A DNA stretch of 64,000 nucleotides from Limisphaerales bacterium (GTDB taxonomy: Bacteria > Verrucomicrobiota > Verrucomicrobiia > Limisphaerales > SXTU01). The stretch spans positions 1 to 64,000 of the forward strand of contig WRPG01000007.1 of the NCBI GenBank assembly GCA_009773355.1, written 5' to 3'. Made by a program: the position numbers and the translations under genes. The notes beneath the pieces were generated by a model, which was given only the letters and a program-made list of their open reading frames with translations, was not told the DNA's origin and did not search any database. Within the stretch, counting starts at the first letter, position 1, and each line of letters begins with the position of its first letter. Positions 8,982 through 16,849 of this stretch are shown here, one piece after another.

Positions 8982-11083
8982 GCTTCCTCACGCCCCTCTT
9001 CCTCATCGGCGCGCTCGCGGTCGCGCTTCCCGTCATCTTCCACCTCATCCGGCAGACCTCGAAGGAGCAGACCGAGTTCAGCTCGCTGATGTTCCTGCTG
9101 CCCGTGCCGCCGCGCGTCACCAAGCGCAGCCGGCTGGAGCACATTCTCCTGCTCCTGCTCCGCAGCCTGGTCGTCTGCCTGCTGGCCTTCGCCTTCGCGC
9201 GGCCCTTTTTCCCGAAGGCGGACACCACCGACCGGCCCACCGGCCCCGGCAAGCGCATCGTCGTGCTCGTGGACACCAGCGCGAGCATGAGGCGCGATGG
9301 TCTTTGGTCTGACGCCCGCGCGAAGGCCGACGCCGTGCTCCGCGCCGCTGCGCCGGAGGACACGGTTGCCCTGTTCACCTTCGACCGCGAGGTGCGCCGG
9401 CTCGTGACCTTCGAACAATGGACTTCCGCCGCAGCCGGCCAGCGCGCCCCGCTCGCCTCGGATGCGCTCAAGAAAACTTCTCCCGGCTGGAGCGGCACGC
9501 AGTTGGGACAGGCGCTCGTCGCCGCCGCATCCTCCCTCGAAGACGCGCGCACGGACAACGCCCAGCAGCCCGCGCGCGGCCCGCGTCAGGTCGTGCTCAT
9601 CAGCGACCTTGCGGAAGGCAGCCGGCTCGATGCCTTGCAGGCTTACGAGTGGCCCAAGGGCACCGAGCTCATCGTCGAGCCGCTCAAGGCGAAAAAGCCC
9701 ACCAACGCCGGCCTCCAGCTCATTGCCGACAACGACGAGAACGAGAAGAAGCCCGGCGAAGCCCGCGCCCGCGTGCGCGTGAGCAACTCGTCCGACGCCA
9801 AGCGCGAGCAGTTTCAAGTCGGCTGGTCGGACGGCAAGGAGTTCGTCGGCAAGCCGCAGGACATTTACGTGCCGCCGGGCCAGAGCCGCGTCGTCCCGCT
9901 CACCGCGCCGCCCATGGGTGCTGTCGCCGAGCGGGTGATTTTGCGTGGCGACGAAGAAGCCTTCGACAACTCGCTTGCGCTCATCCCGCCGGAGGCCGCG
10001 CGCGTCAACGTGCTGTATCTCGGCGGCGAGTCCGCGGCCGACACGGCCGAGCCGCTCTACTTCCTCCAGCGCGCCTTTCCAGCCACACGCCGGCAAATCG
10101 TGCAGGTGCTCCCGCGCACGCCGTCCGCCCAAATCCTTCCCGCCGATGCCGAGGCACCGCTTGTCATCGTCACCGATGCCTTGCCTGACGAGCGCACCGC
10201 CACCGTCCGACGTCTGCTGACTGACGGAAAAACCGTTCTCCTCTCGCTCAAGAACCGGAACGTCGCGCGCACGCTGGCTGGCCTGCTCGGCAAGGAATCC
10301 ATCTCCGCCGACGAGGCGAAGGTGCCGTCCTACGCGATGCTCGCGGAGATTGATTTCCAGCACCCGCTCTTCGCGCCGTTCGCCGACCCGCGCTTCAGCG
10401 ACTTCACCAAGATTCACTTCTGGAAGTATCGCCGGCTCGACGCGGCGCAGCTCCCCGGCGCGCGGGTCGTCGCGAAGTTTGACACCGGCGACCCCGCGCT
10501 GCTGCAAGTGCCCGTCGGCAAGGGCACACTCTACGTCCTCGCGTCCGGCTGGCAGCCCGCCGACAGCCAGTTCGCGCTCTCATCGAAGTTCCTGCCGCTG
10601 CTCTTCTCGCTGCTGGAGCAGGCCGGCGGCATCCGCCCTCAAATCACCCAGCACACTGTCGGCGACACCGTCCCGCTCGCCGCCACGAACGCCGCCGTGC
10701 GCATCACCAAGCCCGACGGCACCAGCCTCACGCTCGGCGCGGGCACCGCCGCCGTCATCCAGACCGACCAGCCCGGCATCTACACCGCCGTCAGCGGCAC
10801 GGTCACGCAGCGCTTCGCCGTGAATCTCGACCCGCTGGAGAGCAAGACCGCTCCGCTTCCCGTCGAAGAACTGGAACACCTTGGCCTGCCTGTGACGCGT
10901 GCCGATGGCAAGACGCCCGTGCAAGCCGCCGAAGCTAAACGCCAACTCGCGAACGCCGAGTTGGAAGGCCGGCAGAAACTCTGGCGCTGGCTGATTGCCG
11001 GCGCGCTGCTGTTCGTGACGATGGAAACCCTGCTGGCCGGTTGGCTGGCGAAGCGGCCGGTGGCGAGGGAGCAAACGGCATGA
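8978..11083 (+). CDS. BatA-like membrane protein with vWA domain (operon 1)
   Basis: A 701-residue protein. It opens with the BatA N-terminal membrane segment (MSFLTPLFLIGALAVALPVI), has a second membrane helix around 57-77, and then a vWA domain with MIDAS motif DTSAS starting at D99. The middle (about 340-560) resembles the amidotransferase-like region seen in related vWA proteins (RVNVLYLGGE, then a search for loss-of-control values). A C-terminal membrane helix lies at about 672-692. The topology places the vWA domain outside the membrane. The protein is probably a partner of MoxR and DUF58. It ends at a 720-bp repeat-filled gap, unlike the tight spacing before it. Confidence 0.87.
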   Translation: MSFLTPLFLIGALAVALPVIFHLIRQTSKEQTEFSSLMFLLPVPPRVTKRSRLEHILLLLLRSLVVCLLAFAFARPFFPKADTTDRPTGPGKRIVVLVDTSASMRRDGLWSDARAKADAVLRAAAPEDTVALFTFDREVRRLVTFEQWTSAAAGQRAPLASDALKKTSPGWSGTQLGQALVAAASSLEDARTDNAQQPARGPRQVVLISDLAEGSRLDALQAYEWPKGTELIVEPLKAKKPTNAGLQLIADNDENEKKPGEARARVRVSNSSDAKREQFQVGWSDGKEFVGKPQDIYVPPGQSRVVPLTAPPMGAVAERVILRGDEEAFDNSLALIPPEAARVNVLYLGGESAADTAEPLYFLQRAFPATRRQIVQVLPRTPSAQILPADAEAPLVIVTDALPDERTATVRRLLTDGKTVLLSLKNRNVARTLAGLLGKESISADEAKVPSYAMLAEIDFQHPLFAPFADPRFSDFTKIHFWKYRRLDAAQLPGARVVAKFDTGDPALLQVPVGKGTLYVLASGWQPADSQFALSSKFLPLLFSLLEQAGGIRPQITQHTVGDTVPLAATNAAVRITKPDGTSLTLGAGTAAVIQTDQPGIYTAVSGTVTQRFAVNLDPLESKTAPLPVEELEHLGLPVTRADGKTPVQAAEAKRQLANAELEGRQKLWRWLIAGALLFVTMETLLAGWLAKRPVAREQTA

Positions 11084-11156
11084 GCACGCGGGAGGAAAAG
11101 AACGGTTGGCTGAACGCTTCGATGCACAGCGGAGCGGGATTTGGCAGTTCGCGCCG

Positions 11157-11294
11157 TCCCCCCTCACCCCGGCCCACTCCCGCTTGGAGAGGGGGAAAGT
11201 CAGCCAACGCTCGAAGTGCTATGGCGTTCCTGTCGGCTGAAAGCGGAATGCGTTTCTCCCTCTCCCGGCGGGAGAGGGCCGGGGTGAGGGGGAA
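11157..11294. repeat. Inverted pair of CCGGCCC-type palindromes
   Basis: Unit 1 at 11157-11199 (core CCCTCACCCCGGCCC, then GGAGAGGGGGAA) and unit 2 at 11256-11294 (core GAGAGGGCCGGGGTGAGGG) are roughly reverse complements. Each also has an internal CTCCC/GGGAG hairpin. When translated, the same repeat type gives the GGEGRGEG-like peptides seen inside the DUF1549/1553 gene at 58.9 and 59.7 kb. Confidence 0.75.
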
Positions 11295-11340
11295 GGCGAC
11301 ATTCGCGCTGAACGCGTGCCTTTCCTCGGCCACGACTCCC

Positions 11341-11492
11341 CTCTCATTAGCACCCGGCTTCAGCCCGGTGTCGCAACGGCAGCGCGGGCAGAGCCATTCC
11401 AACGATTTTGACCTCTGCATCCGCAAAGCCGTTGAAACGGCTTTCGCTCGCCATCGCCTCGACACCGGGCAGAAGCCCGGTGCTAATGAGAG
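11341..11492. repeat. Inverted repeat, 33-bp arms
   Basis: Left arm 11341-11373 (begins CTCTCATTAGCACCCGG) and right arm 11460-11492 (ends GGTGCTAATGAGAG) are reverse complements with only a few mismatches. The 86-bp interior holds a second hairpin, AGCCGTT-GAAACGGCT. Nothing in it looks coding. Confidence 0.8.
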
Positions 11493-11527
11493 GACTGAAA
11501 GCCGATGCGCTCCAGCGACGGAGTCGC

Positions 11528-11695
11528 GTCAGAGAGTAGCCCGCGGCGTGAGCCGTGGGATAGGCGCACCACAAGGGCGAGCCGCAGCGCGGCGGCAGAG
11601 TCTTGTTTGCGGTGAGGCACCCTTCTGTCGCCCCTGGGGACGTGCACCTCTTCGCCGATTGCCCCAAGGCTCACGCCTTGGGCTACTTTCTGTCA
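11528..11695. repeat. Inverted repeat built on CCCAAGGC...GCCTTGGG hairpins
   Basis: Left arm 11528-11560 (AGTAGCCCGCGGCGTGAGCC region) pairs with right arm 11663-11695 (GGCTCACGCCTTGGGCTACT region) with several mismatches. Each arm is itself a hairpin, so the element is a palindrome of palindromes. The interior of about 100 bp has no coding character. Confidence 0.75.
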
Positions 11696-11803
11696 CTGCT
11701 CCGCAGCTAGCCGACCGAAACTCACGCGTGTTCGTCATGCCGTCCTATTTCTCCCCCAATCCTAACGAAACATCCGCCCCTGCGCGGCGTCTGTCTTGAT
11801 GCG

Positions 11804-13717
11804 ATGATTGCGCCCCTCCTCAACGAGCATCTGGAGCCGGTCGCGCGTCGCTACCGCCGGCTGCAACTCTGGCGCGGGCTGGCCATCTGCTGGGCGCTCG
11901 CGGGGTTGCTTGCCATCGCGCTCGGAGCGTTCGGTCTGGATTGCCGCATCGCCGTTCCGCTGGTTGGCTTCCTCGGCTTCGCAGGTGCGCTCTGGCTGGG
12001 CTTCGCCTGCCTGGCCGCGAAGTCCGATGCGCACTGGCTTGCGCTTCAAATCGAGCAGCAGCATCCCGAGTTGAAGACCGTCCTGCTCGCGGCGCTGGAG
12101 CAGAAGCCCGATGCCAACGGCGAACTCAGCTTCCTCCAGCAACGGGTCATCGCCGAGGCCGTCGTGCATGGCCGGAACCTCGGTTGGACCGACGCCTTCC
12201 CCGCGCGCAAGCTCGCGCTCGCGCACGTCGCGCACCTCGGAGCCTTCGCGTTCTTTGTCGCGGCGCTGATGGGCTTGCGGACGAACAGCATCGCCGTCGC
12301 CCAGGAAGCCGCCGCCATCAAGGCCGCCTTGGACAGCGTCTCCGTCACGCCCGGCGACACGCAGGTCGAGCGCGGCAACAGCCTTGTGGTGCTGGCGAAG
12401 TTCGAGGGCCGGCTCCCGGCCGGCGCGACGCTTGTCCTCGGCTCGGGCACGAACGTCACGCGCTCCATCGCGCTCACCAAAGCGCTCGACGACCCGGTTT
12501 TCGGCGGCACCGTGCCGGAGGTGAACGAGGATTTTAGCTACCGCGTCGAGTTCGCCGGCCAGCGCACGAAGGAGTTTTCCGTGAAGGTCTTTGAGCATCC
12601 GAAGCTGGAGCGCGCGGATGCGAAGCTACAGTTCCCGGCCTACACGCAGTTGCCGGAGAAGACCATCGAGGACACGCGCCGCATCAGCGCGGTGGAAGGC
12701 TCGACGCTCCACTACATGCTCCAACTCAACAAGCCGGTGAAGTCCGCGCGCCTCGTGCCGCGCCGCAACGGGGAGATTGTCCCGCTCACGACCGATGACA
12801 CGAAGCCGTTCGCCACGCTCGCGAACTTCCCGCTCGTCGCCAGCGCGACTTACGCACTCGAACTCGTGGACGCCGACGGGCGCACGAACAAGGTGTCGGC
12901 GCAGTTCGTCCTCGATGCGCTGAAGAACAGCGTGCCGGAGCTGAAGCTGCTCTCGCCGCGCGGCGACCAACGAGTGTCGGCGTTGCAGGAGATCCACTTT
13001 GAGGCGGAGACGTGGGATGACTTCGGCCTGCGCGGGTATGGCATCGCGTATTCGCTCGGCGGCGCGGAGCCGACGCTGCTCCAACTCGGCGAGGGCGTGC
13101 CCGCGAAGGAGAAGCGCCAGTTCAGCCACCTGCTGCGGCTGGAGGAACTCGGCGCGGCCCCCGACCAGCTTGTCGCGTGGTTCGTGTGGGCGGACGATGT
13201 CGGCCCCGACGGCGAGCTGCGGCGGAACGCGAGCGACATGTATTTCGCCGAGGTCCGGCCCTTCGAGGAAATTTTCCGTCAGGGCGAAAGCGGCGGCGAA
13301 GAGGAAGGCGGCCAGCCGCCGCCCGGCCAGCAAAGCGGCGCGCAGCAGATGGGCAAGCTCGCCGAGTTGCAGAAGCAAATCATCAACGCGACGTGGAAGC
13401 TGCGGAGGCAGCAGGGCACGGCGCTGACGGTGGCGAAAGGCGGGGCGAGTTCCGTCCCACAGGCAGTTTTGCCTCCTCGTGTTCCCAATACGGCCTTCAA
13501 CACCAGTGCTGGCAAAGCACCAACCTCAGGTGGTCGATTGCCCCCGATGGCACCCGGAATGATGACGCCGGGGATGCTTCCGCCCAGCATTCTCACCAAC
13601 AACCGGGTGGCTGTTCCAAGTAATGGGACAATTATTCTAGTGCCCATAAAGCCTGCTGCGCGCCCTGCTGACGGACCACTTTTTGTGCCGACCAACAAGC
13701 CTGTGCAGTTCCAATAG
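11804..13717 (+). CDS. DUF4175-like membrane protein, N-terminal part of a split gene
   Basis: A 637-residue protein. Two hydrophobic helices occupy about 22-72 and a third about 140-160. An extracytoplasmic beta-rich region follows (SVTPGDTQVERG, then KLQFPAYTQLPEKTIEDTRR). It ends in the segment before the coiled coil (KLAELQKQIINATWKLRRQQ at about 520-545). From there the sequence changes abruptly to a low-complexity Pro/Asn/Thr-rich tail of about 90 residues. In longer relatives, as I know the family, the chain continues from this point into a Gln/Glu-rich coiled coil that here is the next gene. A shorter paralogue is at 56158-57852. Start ATG 11804 precedes a normal membrane N-terminus. 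Confidence 0.75.
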   Translation: MIAPLLNEHLEPVARRYRRLQLWRGLAICWALAGLLAIALGAFGLDCRIAVPLVGFLGFAGALWLGFACLAAKSDAHWLALQIEQQHPELKTVLLAALEQKPDANGELSFLQQRVIAEAVVHGRNLGWTDAFPARKLALAHVAHLGAFAFFVAALMGLRTNSIAVAQEAAAIKAALDSVSVTPGDTQVERGNSLVVLAKFEGRLPAGATLVLGSGTNVTRSIALTKALDDPVFGGTVPEVNEDFSYRVEFAGQRTKEFSVKVFEHPKLERADAKLQFPAYTQLPEKTIEDTRRISAVEGSTLHYMLQLNKPVKSARLVPRRNGEIVPLTTDDTKPFATLANFPLVASATYALELVDADGRTNKVSAQFVLDALKNSVPELKLLSPRGDQRVSALQEIHFEAETWDDFGLRGYGIAYSLGGAEPTLLQLGEGVPAKEKRQFSHLLRLEELGAAPDQLVAWFVWADDVGPDGELRRNASDMYFAEVRPFEEIFRQGESGGEEEGGQPPPGQQSGAQQMGKLAELQKQIINATWKLRRQQGTALTVAKGGASSVPQAVLPPRVPNTAFNTSAGKAPTSGGRLPPMAPGMMTPGMLPPSILTNNRVAVPSNGTIILVPIKPAARPADGPLFVPTNKPVQFQ

Positions 13718-13733
13718 CCGAACCGAACACGCC

Positions 13734-16289
13734 ATGAAAACTCCCAGCTCCAAACCAAGCACGCCAGCGCTGTCCGCCTTTGGTTGCCTCTGCCTCGTGA
13801 GCGCGCTGCTTTTGGCACCGCCCTTCATCCTCGCCCAGCAGCGCCCGGCCTCCGCCAAGGCCGCGCCCAAGCTCTCCGGCAACTTCGAGTCCGATGCCGG
13901 CGTGCTCATCGAGTCGCAGGAGAAGGCGTTGGAGATGGCGAAGGGGCTGGCGGAGAAGGCGGACAGCCCGCGCGCGCAGGCGGCGCTCACCGAGGTCGTA
14001 AAGCAGATGGAGCGCGCACTCAAGATGCTGGAGGAGGCCAAGGCCGAGCCGAAGAAGCTGGAGGCCGCCGTTGCCGCGCAGCAGGCGTCGTATCAGGCGT
14101 TGCTCAAGCTCGCCGAACGCGAAATCCGCGTGACTGAGAAGAAGGGCGGCAAAAGCGGCAAGGGCGGCGAGCAGGGCCGGCAGGGGCAGCTCGACCAGCT
14201 TGAGCTGAAGATGAACCAGAACCGTTACGAGCAGCAGAAGCAGGCCAAGGCCGAGCCGCAGCAGTCGCCGGAGCAGAAGGAGAATTTGCAGTTCATGAGC
14301 CGGCTCCGCGAGCTGGCGCAGCGGCAGAACGACTTGAACGAGCGTTTGAAGGAATTGCAGACCGCGCTGCAGGAGGCCAAGAACGAGCAGGAGAAGGAGG
14401 AGATTCGCCGCCGCCTGAAGCGCTTGCAGGAGGAGCAGAAGCAGATGCTCGCGGACCTCGACGAGTTGAAGCAGCGCACCGAGAAGCCGGAGAACCAGCA
14501 GCGCATGGCCGAGACGAAGGACAAGCTCGACCAGACGCGCGACGCCGCGCAGAAGGCCGCCGAGCAGATGGAGAAGGGCAACGTCTCGCAGGCGCTGGCC
14601 AGCGGCACACGTGCGCAGCGGGACCTGCAGGAAATGCGCGAGGACTTGCGGAAGAAGAACGCGAACCAGTTCGCCGAGGACATGAAGCAGCTCCGGCAGG
14701 AGGCGCGGGACATCGCGCAGAAGCAGGAGGAGCTGGGCAAGCAGTTGACCGCCACGCCGCAGCAGAACAAGAAGAAGTCGCTCACGGAGCCGAGCGCGAA
14801 GTCGGAGTTGCCGCAGGAGCTGGCCGAGCAGAACAAGCGCCTTGCCAGCCTCGTGGACCGCGCGACGCAAATCGCCGAGCAGTCCGAGAACGCGGAGCCG
14901 CTGCTGCACCGCCAGCTTTACGACACCATCCGCAAGCAGGCGCAGAACGAGGCGCAGAATCTCAAGGAGACCAAGAACGAGCTGACCCGGCGCGGCATGA
15001 TGACGCGCGGGCTTTACGAGATGCTGGAGAAGGCCTCCGAGCAGGGCACCACCAAATCGCTCGAAGTCGCGTCAGAGCTGGCGAAGAACGGAATGACCGC
15101 TCCGGCCTCTGGCGTCGAACAGCGCGCGCGGGCGGGCATTGAAGAACTGCGCAAGGGCGTCGAGCGCGCCGCCGAGAGCGTGCTGGGTGACGAGACCGAG
15201 GCGATGAAACAGGCGGCCAAGACGCTCGACAACCTGGTGCGCCAGCTTGAGCGCGAACTGGCACGCGGCGAAGCAAAGGACGGAGAAAAAGGCGGCGAGC
15301 CCCAAGCCGGCCAGCAGCCCGGCGACCAGAAAGGCAAGCAGGGTCAGCAGGCGCAGGCCGATGGCAAACAACCCGGTAAGCAGGCGGGCAAACAGGGAGA
15401 AGGCAAGGCCGGGCAGGATTCCAAGGACGGCAAGCAGGGCGAGGCTCAAGCCGGTGCTGAACCGGGCGAAGGCAAGCAACCCGGCGAGAAAGGTGGCAAG
15501 CAAGGTTCCAAGTCAGGACAGGAAGGCAAAGAGGGTGAAGGCAAGGAAGGCTCGAAGGCCGGTCAAGGCGGCAAGCAGGGGGAAGGCAAACAAGGCGAGG
15601 GCAAGGAAGGCGGGAAGTCCGGTCAGGGCGGACAACAGCCCGGCGGCAAAGATGGCAAGGACGGCAAAGGCGGAAAGCAAGGCGAGCAACCCGGCGAGGG
15701 CCAGGGCAAGGGCGGCGGCTCCGGTCAGCAACCCGGCGGCGAGCAGCAGGCTCGACCGGCCAGCGAATTCAATTCTTCACCGGGCAAGCAGGATGGCAAG
15801 CAGGCCAATGGCGGCCAGCGTGGCGGCAACAATCAGCGCGGCGGAGACCGTGGTGGCTGGGAGGGTATTCTCCCCGCCGGCATTGTCGCCGAGCGCGGCG
15901 GCGAGCAGGCCGGGCCAATCACCAGCGAGCGGGGCTTCGCCGATTTCAGCGACCGCCTGCGCGACGTCGAGGAAATGGTGGACTCGTCTGCGCTGCGGAA
16001 CCAGTTGCAGTCCGTGCGCGAGCGCGTGCGGGCCGAGCGTGTGGAGTTCAAGCGCCACAGCCTCGAACCGAAGTGGGACCTGGTGCGGATGCAGGTGATG
16101 AAGCCGCTGGTCGAGGTGCGGCAGCGCATCGAGGAGGAGCTGGCCAAGCGCGACAACCGCGAGGCGATGGTGCCGATTGACCGCGACCCGGTGCCCGGCC
16201 GCTTCTCCGAGCTGGTGCGGAAGTATTACGAGAACCTCGGCAAGAGCGAGGCGGAGGCGGGCGTTGCGCCGAAGGGGGCGCAGAAGTAA
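13734..16289 (+). CDS. Exported coiled-coil protein with Gly/Lys/Gln-rich region (C-terminal part of a split DUF4175-like gene?)
   Basis: A 851-residue protein. Start 13734 gives a signal peptide (about 15-35, ending ILAQQ); 17 further codons upstream are read-through of the previous gene. Residues about 50-480 are an almost continuous charged coiled coil (LRELAQRQNDLNERLKELQT and similar). Residues about 515-680 are a Gly/Lys/Gln/Glu-rich stretch of GKQGEG-like units without strict collagen spacing. A final 130-residue helical domain begins around WEGILPAGIVAERGG. No enzyme motif is seen. The coiled coil reads like the continuation of the previous gene, with a newly acquired signal peptide. 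It lies in the same operon, 10 bp before the antitoxin gene. Confidence 0.7.
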   Translation: MKTPSSKPSTPALSAFGCLCLVSALLLAPPFILAQQRPASAKAAPKLSGNFESDAGVLIESQEKALEMAKGLAEKADSPRAQAALTEVVKQMERALKMLEEAKAEPKKLEAAVAAQQASYQALLKLAEREIRVTEKKGGKSGKGGEQGRQGQLDQLELKMNQNRYEQQKQAKAEPQQSPEQKENLQFMSRLRELAQRQNDLNERLKELQTALQEAKNEQEKEEIRRRLKRLQEEQKQMLADLDELKQRTEKPENQQRMAETKDKLDQTRDAAQKAAEQMEKGNVSQALASGTRAQRDLQEMREDLRKKNANQFAEDMKQLRQEARDIAQKQEELGKQLTATPQQNKKKSLTEPSAKSELPQELAEQNKRLASLVDRATQIAEQSENAEPLLHRQLYDTIRKQAQNEAQNLKETKNELTRRGMMTRGLYEMLEKASEQGTTKSLEVASELAKNGMTAPASGVEQRARAGIEELRKGVERAAESVLGDETEAMKQAAKTLDNLVRQLERELARGEAKDGEKGGEPQAGQQPGDQKGKQGQQAQADGKQPGKQAGKQGEGKAGQDSKDGKQGEAQAGAEPGEGKQPGEKGGKQGSKSGQEGKEGEGKEGSKAGQGGKQGEGKQGEGKEGGKSGQGGQQPGGKDGKDGKGGKQGEQPGEGQGKGGGSGQQPGGEQQARPASEFNSSPGKQDGKQANGGQRGGNNQRGGDRGGWEGILPAGIVAERGGEQAGPITSERGFADFSDRLRDVEEMVDSSALRNQLQSVRERVRAERVEFKRHSLEPKWDLVRMQVMKPLVEVRQRIEEELAKRDNREAMVPIDRDPVPGRFSELVRKYYENLGKSEAEAGVAPKGAQK

Positions 16290-16298
16290 TTTCGAGCC

Positions 16299-16556
16299 AT
16301 GAGCACGATTGAGGAAATCAAGAGCGCCGTCAGCAAAGTGTCGCTTCGGGAACGCCGGGAGTTGCAACGGTGGCTGACCGACATCAATGAAAGCGAACCG
16401 TGGACCAAGGAGACGCTTAAGAAGGCAATCCAAGTCGGCATTGATGACTTGGAGCAAGGTCGGTTCAAGGAATACGACGAGGCTGGATTGGACAAAATAT
16501 TCGCTGGCATCAAACGGCGCGGCATGAAGCGGTTGGCAGCTCGCAAGGCCGCGTGA
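16299..16556 (+). CDS. ParD-like antitoxin
   Basis: An 85-residue protein with an N-terminal helical part and a C-terminal segment (KEYDEAGLDKIFAGIKRRGM) typical of ParD-type antitoxin tails. Its stop overlaps the GTG start of a ParE/RelE-type toxin, the normal antitoxin-first order. The pair sits inside the operon-1 gene string, 10 bp after the coiled-coil gene. It would neutralise the toxin and probably repress their shared promoter, but no operator is evident. The family is assigned from the tail and the neighbour, so the subtype is uncertain. Confidence 0.75.
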   Translation: MSTIEEIKSAVSKVSLRERRELQRWLTDINESEPWTKETLKKAIQVGIDDLEQGRFKEYDEAGLDKIFAGIKRRGMKRLAARKAA

Positions 16557-16849
16557 AGACCCCACGCTACCGCATCGCCGACAGTGCCGAGGCGGACATG
16601 GAGGACATCTGGGTTTACATCGCTCAACACAATGCCGACGCGGCTGATGCTCTCATCGGGAAATTTCGAGTGCGCTTTGCGTTGCTCGCGCGGACTCCCG
16701 GCATCGGTCGCCGACGCACCGACCTCCGTTCCGACCTGCGAAGCTTCGCGGTGGGCAACTACGTCATCTTTTGCCGCGAGCTGGAGCCAACCATTGAAAT
16801 TGTGCGGGTGCTCCACGGCGCGATGAACTTGCCCGCCCAATTCCGCTGA
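16553..16849 (+). CDS. ParE/RelE-type toxin
   Basis: A 98-residue protein starting with GTG at 16553, inside the antitoxin stop. The pattern YRIADSAEADMEDIWVYIAQ at the N-terminus and FAVGNYVIFCRE then IEIVRVLHGAM at the C-terminus is the ParE/RelE fold. ParE toxins inhibit gyrase and RelE toxins cut mRNA on the ribosome; the sequence alone does not decide which. Its stop codon shares a base with the ATG of the next gene (TGATG), so the toxin pair is translationally coupled on both sides within a longer operon, which is unusual. Confidence 0.85.
   Translation: MKTPRYRIADSAEADMEDIWVYIAQHNADAADALIGKFRVRFALLARTPGIGRRRTDLRSDLRSFAVGNYVIFCRELEPTIEIVRVLHGAMNLPAQFR

Larger units (their letters stand above)
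11084..11803. other. 720-bp non-coding gap made of inverted repeats
   Basis: A 252-residue frame crosses this gap, but its translation is only the repeats read out, with no family signature. Three separate inverted-repeat units occupy most of it (11157-11294, 11341-11492, 11528-11695) and are listed individually. It interrupts an otherwise tightly packed operon between the vWA gene and the DUF4175-like gene, so a new promoter for the downstream part is likely. I could not identify one. Confidence 0.7.

Noticed and set aside
11041-11799. A 252-codon plus-strand frame in the 11.1-11.8 kb gap
   Set aside because: It begins inside the vWA gene in another frame and its translation consists of inverted repeats. 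No signature.
15280-15760. Collagen-like domain
   Set aside because: Glycines do not keep a strict every-third spacing over any long stretch, and proline is sparse.
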